Below, piece by piece: positions 57,061 to 64,000 of a DNA stretch of 64,000 bases (position 1 is its first letter; each line of letters begins with the position of its first letter). This DNA is from Aquatica leii (Eukaryota; Arthropoda; Insecta; Coleoptera; Lampyridae), in NCBI GenBank assembly GCA_035610365.1, contig CM069432.1, positions 176,561,027 through 176,625,026 on the forward strand. Direction: 5' to 3'. The position numbers and the translations under genes are program-made. Under the pieces are notes generated by a model. That model saw only the letters and a program-made list of their open reading frames with translations, was not told where the DNA came from and made no database searches.

Positions 57061-57321
57061 TAATTAAGTAAGTTTACTTATATTGCGCAATGCCAATATT
57101 GAAAAATTTTCAAACTAGATCTTTAAACACATTGTTCGTGTAAATTAGAAAAGATACTCTCAATGTGGCATAACCATATCAAGTTGATTTTAACGAAATA
57201 AATAACTTCACGGACATGCTATTTTATTCACTATAAAAGATAGAGGGGAAAAATGCTAATTATGAATTGGTAAAATAATTGTTAAAAAATATTTTTAGAA
57301 ATGTAATTTAAAAAAGTACAT

Positions 57322-58298
57322 TTAGTAAGCAATTATTTTCTTTTTAAAAAGACGTTGGGCATACTTTCGTGCTGTTTTAAAAATTGGATCTGCATCTTTC
57401 GGAACAGGACGTTTGTCTTTGTTTTTAAGAACTAGATTTATTTGTTTTGAATAATTGAAAATATTAAGGACAATGAATCTTTTCAATATCATTGAAGATA
57501 TATCATGAATTTGACAAGGGCTTACTTTAATATCTGTGAGGTTCTTCAAAATATATTATAATAAGTCATTTTTATGAATGTGTGAAGATAATACACTTTT
57601 TGTAAATGTGTAACAATATGCCATTTTCTTTTTGAAACTTAGGTTACTTTACTTTAAGCATTTTTTCCTTTAAGAAGATAGTCTTTATTTCTAGTGTAAA
57701 GATTATCTTCATGATCTTCTTCTTCCCTCGTTGCAAATATGGCTGACAAGTGTCACAATCCTTTACTTTCTTGGATATGTAGCCAATTACATATGTTAAG
57801 GCTTGCCGCTCTATTTGTAAAATTTTTCCCTTTTTTAGGGGTTTATCTTGACTAAAATCATTGTTGCTACTTGTGGTGTTCATAACATTCTAGAAAGAAA
57901 TAGTAAAACTATTATAAGATTACAAAATGATAATAAAAAAGATTATTAATTTTGTAAATGTGAGCTATAAGTGCTTATTAGAAATATAAGGACTTTAATA
58001 TTATTTTATTACTATCGAAAAATAAATTTTGTTTACCATTTCAAAAAAGTTTTGCAAGGAAATCAAATATTTTGATTTATCATCTTCACAATTGCTTCCT
58101 ACTTTTAACGAAGTGAAGAGCACAAACCCTACAATTCGCATACACTTTTTCTGGGCTCATTTTAAATAAATTCCCATTTTGGCACAAGTCAATCCACTTT
58201 TTAAATAAATCTTTAAATTTTCTCGGATTCGGAAAACGATATTTGCTTTCCTTTTTTGAATCCTAGCAACCAGAAACAGCACAATACGAACCGACCAT
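57322..58298 (-). pseudogene. P-element/THAP9-like transposase remnant with THAP domain and intron
   Basis: Exon 1 starts at ATG 58298: MVGSYCAVSGC, then an in-frame TAG, then a KYRFPNPRKFKDLFKKWIDL block and YANCRVCALHF. This is a THAP zinc-binding domain (C-x4-C ... C-x2-H). A GTAAAC donor (58036) and a TTTCTTTCTAG acceptor (57890) define a 147-bp intron. Exon 2 reads RQALTYVIGYISKKVKDCDTC, the conserved GYxxxK and CxxC of P-type transposases, and after frameshifts SPCQIHDISSMILKRFIVLN and ARKYAQRLFKKK at the C-terminus (stop at 57322). The RNase H-like catalytic core and GTP-binding region are absent. THAP domains bind the element's subterminal DNA. Confidence 0.8.
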
Positions 58299-58526
58299 TA
58301 TTATACGCTTAAAAAACGTTAATCGTAGTAGAAAATACTTCACGGTGAACACTAAACGCAATCAAAACGTCAAGCTGTCAAAGTGATAACAAGTGATAAC
58401 TATGGTGATAACGAAAAACACAAAATATTTGAATTTGTTGCGGTAATTCAAGCGCCATCTAACGGCGTGGGGAAAAGCTTTAGGCAGTGCCTCCTAGATG
58501 TATAAACAGTTACACCTGTGTAATTC

Positions 58527-58561
58527 GAGTTGAACATCTATTCTACTCTCTTTTATCTATG
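58527..58561 (-). repeat. P-like terminal inverted repeat, right
   Basis: The complement reads CATAGATAAAAGAGAGTAGA and on through ATAGATGTTCAACTC, matching the left end. The 8-bp duplication ACGCCACG follows at 58562. Confidence 0.88.
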
Positions 58562-58787
58562 ACGCCACGGTATCCACTATATAAACTAATTCTGAAAAAT
58601 GGTACCTTAAAAAATTATAGATGGCGGGAGAATAATGTATTACAACAAATTGATAAAACCATAGAGATCAAACACGCGCTTTTCATAATTTCTTAAAGGT
58701 TTATTAGATTTGTTGTTTTCTATAACTGATATAAAAAATAGACATTAGCGTTTAATTTGACAATGCAAAAGTCAACTTTCTTGTGGA

Positions 58788-59217
58788 ATGGTCACGCGCG
58801 ATAACATGTACGCAACGTTCGCTAACCAATTAATCAAGTATTTATTGGTAAACAAAGGTTTTGTGTTTTTCAAGTGTTCAAGTACAAAGATAAAATATGA
58901 AAATGAGTTCAGTGATTTATCGTGTTCGTTGCTAAACAGGTTACGTGAATCTGCTGCCCAAAAAGTCTCGGCTTAAATATGAAAAACAGTACGACCTTTT
59001 TCTCGCATGGTGTAATTTGAAAAAGTTTAAAAGATACACAAAAAACGTAATGACGGCTTAGTTTAGTGAGAAAGCAAAAACCATTAAGTCTTCAACCCTT
59101 TGGTACAACTTTTTCGATGCTCAGATCTGTGTTATCTGTGAAAAATGATATCAATCAATATAAGAAATTAATTGCATTCTGAAAACAACAATCCGTAGGA
59201 TATAAACCTAAAAAATC
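58788..59217 (+). pseudogene. Crypton-like tyrosine recombinase, N-terminal fragment
   Basis: The first frame (58788-58976) ends FSDLSCSLLNRLRESAA. A shift leads to LLPKKSRLKYEKQYDLFLAWC, then KKFKRYTKNVMTA, a TAG, and FSEKAKTIKSSTLWYNFF. A further shift gives MLRSVLSVKNDINQYKKLIAF, a TGA, and KQQSVGYKPKKS. This follows the N-terminal SAM-like, DNA-binding part of the Crypton-related tyrosine recombinases common in arthropod genomes. The catalytic Arg/His/Tyr region is absent, because the similarity stops where another dispersed repeat begins at 59219. At least two shifts and two stops disable it. Confidence 0.7.
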
Positions 59218-59218
59218 A

Positions 59219-59312
59219 TTTTTCCACTACTAGTTGTATACGCTTGCATTATTACGTATAATAGTAGGTCGTGAAGTTGTACTTTTTTAAGCGCAGGTAA
59301 ATAATATTTCAT
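59219..59312 (+). repeat. Short dispersed repeat, copy 2
   Basis: Matches 42308-42386 (TTTTCCACTACTAGTTGT, ATTACGTATAATAG, GCAGGTAA). It abuts the truncation point of the Crypton-like fragment. Confidence 0.6.
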
Positions 59313-59790
59313 TATTAACTAGTGGTTAATAATGAACATATTTACATTTTCTGATAATACTACAACAGTTTCAAAGAAAAAAAGTTTACAAAACTGCCTA
59401 CCAAGAGCAAGAGATTTTATTTAATGCTAATTTAAGTTTTTAAATCGTTCAATTAATAAATTTATTTTATTTTAAAAAGTAAGTTATTTGGAGTTCGCGC
59501 TTAATTAAATGTGAATATTATTGAGTTAAATATGTTTAGATATAATCAATGCTTAAAATAATAATGCTCTTAAATAATTTAAACAACTTTAGCAATAAAA
59601 ACTTACGTTATCTGTTTATTTTTGTGTTTTAAATAACAATTAAGAATTACGTCAAAATTAGTTCTATTAAACTAATGACAACTGTCAGAATTACTGACTT
59701 GATTTTTAATTTAAAATGAATATCTTAAATTTTAAATTTGATTTAGTAACAGGTAGAATGGTTTTAATAAATCTAGTAGTGGGAAAAATT
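59313..59790. other. No recognised feature
   Basis: AT-rich spacer. Nothing supportable. Confidence 0.5.
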
Positions 59791-59920
59791 GTATATATGC
59801 CACGGTTGAGAAGTTCATTATAACTTGCGCGATTTATATCCCTCGACGCTCTGCGTCTCGCTATATAATCTATCGCTTAGGTTATAATGATGCACTTCTC
59901 AACCTTGATATATAATATAC
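59791..59920. mobile_element. Foldback MITE, about 130 bp
   Basis: GTATATATGCCACGGTTGAG through CATTATAAC (59791-59825) pairs with 59881-59920 with a few mismatches. The centre has a small GC-rich palindrome (CGACGC...GCGTCTCG, about 59843-59858). No coding capacity. The target duplication is ambiguous in the TA-rich flanks. Confidence 0.7.
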
Positions 59921-60963
59921 CATTTTTACAAAAAAAGAAATGTTGAAGTATTTTTTGAAGAGCCAGATAAAACATTTTTAATAAGAAAGGTAAATAATAT
60001 TATTTTTATACATTATTAAGATGTTCTTGATAGGTAGTTCTCGGTACATTGTAGATGGGACGAACTTGTAAAAATAACCATAAAAGATATTAAAGACAAA
60101 AATTCCTTGTTACTAGTACAACTTACTGATAAAAAAACAAAGAAAAACCGTGTCTTCAGTGTTGCCAACAGCAAAAAAAGTCAATTAATGTTTTATCAAT
60201 TTTCAGAAGATATGACCACCCGATCATGACACCCATGTTTCTATACAAGGTGTAACAGGTATAACCAATAATATCTTCAGTGGCGATAGTTGTAATGATT
60301 TAAATAAAGACAACTTTGTGTAAATTTAAATTATTTGGTTAAAACTTAAATTTAATTGACATGAGTAATACCGTTGAATATTAGAAAATGTTTAGCTACG
60401 CGTTAATAATAATGAGATGTGACGATGATTCTGTAGAAAATATTACCCAAGGTGTACCGTAATGATACGCTTTTGCTTGTCCATTTGCGCGTTTCTCTAT
60501 ACATTTCATCCGTACAGTTATAGGTGACAAAGCGTATTATTATTATATATTTGACCCACATAATATATTTTGAAATCACTGTTTTGAATGATTAGTGTGT
60601 AAACAGACTTATGTATCGTGATTCAAAGCAATTATTGACATCAGTTTTTGTTTATATTTTGGAATTTATGATTTAAAATAAAACTAAGTTAAAATCGTTG
60701 CAAATTTTTTATACTATTCTATGAATGTAATACATTTTAACTAGTTTAATTTAAGTTTAGTTTCATATTTTATAACGTTGTACAAATATTTGTGTTAAAA
60801 GTATAAACTTGAATTATTTATGTACTGTAGATGGTATCATCTTTATTATTTAGCACAAATCATTATTTATGGTACATTTTTTCAAACGTACATACATAGA
60901 GCTGTTAGACTGAGCATAACGAAATTACTCAAATTATTTGTGATAAATTTATAAACATACAGC
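59921..60963. other. No recognised feature
   Basis: AT-rich sequence. I see no coding remnant and no terminal structure. Confidence 0.5.
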
Positions 60964-61085
60964 CAGGGGTGGGCAGTCACAAAATACTTGTATTAAAAAT
61001 AAAGTATTTGTATTTTGTATTTAATGAACTTTTCCTAACGTATTTTGTATTTCGTATTTGAAATACATTATTAAATGTATTTTGC
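60964..61085 (+). mobile_element. hAT-type terminus, single end
   Basis: CAGGGGTGGGCAG is followed by repeated TATTTTGTATTT and AAAATAC motifs. This is the usual look of hAT element ends (CAGGGGT start, subterminal TATTTGTATTTTG repeats). No matching second end was found downstream, so the copy is truncated. Confidence 0.6.
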
Positions 61086-61467
61086 TCAACGCAATATTAC
61101 AACAGGTTTTAAAATACCGTTCTGATTCATTCAAAAAATCTGGTAATGTTTGAACTGACTAGGGCTTGGCAACCAAAACATTAAAACAATTCCCGCCATC
61201 CTAGATGGAAAATTATATCTAATTCACAAAAAAAAGTCAAAGCAAAATGTTTAATGTCTAAACAAAAAGATATAATAATTAGTGGAACTCTTAAAGCCAC
61301 TACAAATTTTAAGGTACATTTGTAAGTATGTAATTTCAATTTTATTGAATTCTTTAACCTTGAGTTCGGTTACTACGTAAACATCAAGAATTGCTGGAAG
61401 AGTTTAGTAAACACAAAAACGAAAAAAATTAATATAAAAGGAAAGAAGAAACAAATTAATAACAACC

Positions 61468-61501
<34 letters not shown>

Positions 61502-61502
61502 C
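61468..61502. repeat. (TA)n microsatellite
   Basis: A TA dinucleotide tract of about 35 bp, with one interruption near its left edge. It is not adjacent to a CCGTCTATC terminus. Confidence 0.85.
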
Positions 61503-61630
61503 TTATAAACCGCACGCAATTGAGCCCGATATGTAAACAGGTGCCCGATGAGCCCGGGCGGTAACGCCTTTCTACACGACGTTATTAGTGCGCTGTTAAT
61601 CCCGACTGCGTTGCCAATATTATACACGCT
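61503..61630 (-). other. Short GC-rich island with an open minus-strand frame
   Basis: About 125 bp near 50% GC in a roughly 27% GC background. On the minus strand it stays open (GINSALITSCRKALPPGLIG, then FTYRAQLRAV) until it runs into the TA repeat. I do not recognise the family. It may be a transposon end or a captured fragment. Confidence 0.35.
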
Positions 61631-62915
61631 CTAAACGTTAAGTTAAAGCGAAATTCGACAATGATTTGAAATTTTAACATTTGCGTTTAGTCTTATTGCA
61701 GATAACTCTCTTAAACATCTTACGATCTAATTTTTTTTTTTTTTTTGACTTGATTAATATTGACGTAACAAATAAACTTTCTGCAGATTTAAAATAAAAA
61801 CTGTATTCAAGCATTAAAATCTTTTTATGATTGGTGCAAAGTTTGTTTTATTTGTAAATATAATTCAAAATGTAAGCTATAACTTGTGTGTATTACCAAA
61901 TTCTTATCTGAAAAAAAAACATACTCAAAACGGCAGCAAATTAAATAATTTTTTTTAAAATTTCACAAACTCTGTCTTTGGCAACTTTTTTAAAGAAATG
62001 TTAAATTTAACCGTTACCGCAAGTTGCACGACTAACGTAGAGTGTGTTATTTGTCATCATTTGACAAGCACAAATTAATTTTTAAATCAAACTTACAATA
62101 TACCGCATAATAAAAAAAATAATGATTCTACAATCGTATTTTGATGACATACGCATATATACAGAGATGCGCCTAAAACTGGGATATATAACGGTTCTTC
62201 GGGCTAGAGAACGTAGCGTTTATATGTTCTACGGGCTCAACAACAACCTGTTTTCATGTTTGTACCTACATATTCTTATTTACGCACACAAAGTTTTTTT
62301 AGTAAATCGGAAATAAATCAAAACTTTAGTTTTGGGCATACAGTATGTCATACAACATTGCCATGAAATTTTAGTTGAAATTAAAATATGTATGTGATAG
62401 TAAATAGAATACTCTGTTTCAAATAACGAACTTGAGGAATTCTAATAAGTAGTCTGAAACATTTTTACTCAATTTATTTGTTCTTTAATGTGGACGTTAA
62501 ATGCCGATTAAGGTAACAGATTTATCATTAATCGGACCGTCACAAGATTTTTAGTTCTTACCTTTAACTTTTAATGGCTACATTAATCGTCTTGTTATTT
62601 TCATTCTTAGTGTGTGTACAGTCGGCTCATTTAAATAAAAAATTTACTTGCGAAAATTAAAAACATTAGTTAATTTTTCAAAAAATGATTCATTCTTGGT
62701 ACAAGATGTTTTTGTAATTTATTTGAAAGAAAACGGATCACTTGAAACCAACTTTTGTAATTAGTGACTGTCTAACATACACTATACAGTAACGTTTACC
62801 GCATTCAAATAACTTTTTTTTTATTACATCAAACAAAATTATTTAGACTTTTAAAATATTCATTGCTTTAGTGGTCAATACAAAAATTACAAAAAATTAT
62901 ACATATATAGACTAC
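61631..62915. other. No recognised feature
   Basis: AT-rich sequence including a poly-T run of about 15 bases near 61732. No supported gene. Confidence 0.5.
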
Positions 62916-63132
62916 AATGAAGATGGCTTTGGAATAAAGGTGGAGTGGTATTTTGTTACTACTTCTCATGGTAAAAGCCTATGTGATGGTGCAGGAGGTA
63001 CAATTAAAAAAAAATATTAAAAAAAGCTTAGAACGAACTGCAGATCATCATATAGTAACTCCAGAAACAATCTTCGATTTCTGCTCTAATGAAATTCTTG
63101 GCATAAAAATTAGTTTTTTGTATCGAGTGTGA
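62916..63132 (+). pseudogene. Fragment of a transposon-associated protein with a TSHGKxxCDGxGGT motif
   Basis: The first frame reads NEDGFGIKVEWYFVTTSHGK followed by SLCDGAGGTIKKKY and a stop at 63018-63020. In the next frame the similarity resumes with SLERTADHHIVTPETIFDFC, then SNEILGIKISFLY, ending at 63130-63132. The block with an aromatic-rich lead, TSHGKxxCDGxGGT, a downstream V/ITPExxxxxC and an xIxF element recurs in uncharacterised proteins of arthropods and other animals that I associate with transposons. I cannot name the element family. One frameshift and truncation at both sides. Confidence 0.55.
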
Positions 63133-64000
63133 ATGTTCAAGCTGCTGTAACATATGTATTAATAAGATAATAACATAAAAAAGTACAATAATTTAATATA
63201 GTTTAGGTTTCTCACTGATGTCACAGCTAGTTGATACCCTAAAGGTATTCAGTTTTCTATAATTGTGATGCTGTCAATATCGTTAAGCCAATAAGCTAAG
63301 CCTTCTAAGAAAATAAAATGATGTATTTCAAAAAAATTCAATATTCCATCATATGTTATATTTACGTAATAAATCTCACTTACAATACACACAATTTCAA
63401 TGAAAATGAAAACATAATATTACGTTTAAAAATTATTCAACCTACTTGCTATACTATAAGATACAAACAAAATAGATAAAACTACACTAAATACATAGAA
63501 AACAAACATGTAGTGTTTTATGAATTTTCACATAAAAAAGTAACCAATTGCAAATAATATTTTTAACCTAATAAAATTACCTAGATATTTGCTGTAAAAA
63601 ACCAAGTGCGTAGGCACTAAGAATCTGTCAACAACAAGACGACTAATTTAGTCTGAAAAAAGCGATTTTATCGAATTTCAAGCATCTTTTTTGTACAAAA
63701 AGTGGGTTCTTTTGATCAGTTGTTGGGTTTATTCTTTTTAGGATATGTAAACTTAATTTCTGAATAACATTAGGTGCTTACATTAAACGACCAAGACACT
63801 AGAGTCAGTTAAAAATCACTGAAAACGAGTTTAAAAAAACATATTTTCAGCAGCGCGTCATTGTTGATCGGTGTTGAATAAATATTCGTTGTGCATTCAA
63901 AAAAAAGAATAAAAATTATGTTTTTCAATTCGGTCAGGTGAAAACGGGCGTTTATCAAAACTAATTGTGCGTAGATTTCTTTTTTAGGACTCTAAAATAA
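63133..64000. other. No recognised feature
   Basis: AT-rich sequence to the window end. Nothing supportable. Confidence 0.5.

Larger units (their letters stand above)
55281..58561 (-). mobile_element. P-element-like DNA transposon, internally deleted
   Basis: A 3281-bp unit with terminal inverted repeats of about 35 bp starting CATAGATA (55281-55315 and 58527-58561; the arms share AGAATAGATGT and CAACTC), flanked by the exact 8-bp duplication ACGCCACG. Minus-strand coding remnants are a THAP domain next to the right end and the C-terminal transposase region. Subterminal sequences AGCGCCAYC...TGGGGAAAA occur at 55341-55370 and 58451-58480 as direct, not inverted, repeats. A LINE fragment with a snapback lies inside (56588-57060). 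The middle of the transposase, with the catalytic core, is missing. Confidence 0.88.

Noticed and set aside
1-64000. CRISPR arrays, operons or bacterial promoters
   Set aside because: The window is clearly eukaryotic repeat-rich DNA; no regularly spaced short repeats of CRISPR type were seen.

Overview
The window is AT-rich eukaryotic DNA that looks like repeat-dominated intergenic sequence from an arthropod, most likely an insect. The evidence is the mixture of transposon families (Penelope-like, BEL/Pao, P-element-like with a THAP domain, piggyBac, PIF/Harbinger with a MADF partner, an intron-containing DDE transposase, Crypton-like, a LINE fragment and a hAT terminus), together with spliceosomal introns inside several transposases. 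I see no intact host gene, no ribosomal RNA and no canonical tRNA. The species and order cannot be fixed from the sequence alone.

Layout. 1-3.55 kb: nothing recognisable. 3.55-12.5 kb: a cluster of Penelope-like elements (PLEs). It holds an old split copy (3555-5130) with a nested inverted unit, a plus-strand copy (about 5290-7040), a near-perfect palindromic PLE of another family (7495-9221) and a minus-strand copy (about 10.8-12.46 kb). 16.48-25.23 kb: a segment bounded on both sides by (TA)n tracts that abut inverted CCGTCTATC termini. Inside it are a foldback MITE, a tRNA-like repeat head, a decayed piggyBac transposase and a perfect hairpin. 26.6-28.7 kb: repeats that recur in direct orientation at 42.9 kb and 50.5-52.4 kb. 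34.19-36.90 kb: a decayed four-exon DDE transposase on the minus strand. 37.28-38.31 kb: a TTAA-flanked MITE and a PLE terminal repeat with a hammerhead-like core. 39.28-41.22 kb: PIF/Harbinger remnants in which transposase (+) and MADF partner (-) segments interleave. 43.35-49.53 kb: a nearly intact BEL/Pao retrotransposon (-) with two LTRs and a 5-bp target duplication. 55.28-58.56 kb: a P-element-like transposon (-) with terminal inverted repeats and a perfect 8-bp target duplication, itself containing a LINE fragment. 58.8-63.1 kb: Crypton-like, foldback, hAT-end and unidentified transposon-associated protein fragments.

How it fits together. Almost every coding signal belongs to a mobile element, and almost all are disabled by stops, frameshifts or deletions. 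The youngest events are the BEL/Pao insertion (LTRs differ by four substitutions and one 22-bp indel), the palindromic PLE (arms nearly identical, 11-bp flanking duplication) and the P-like element (exact 8-bp duplication). Recurring themes are inverted, snapback insertions in the PLE families, CUGANGA/GAAA hammerhead-like cores in their terminal regions, and intron-bearing transposase genes.
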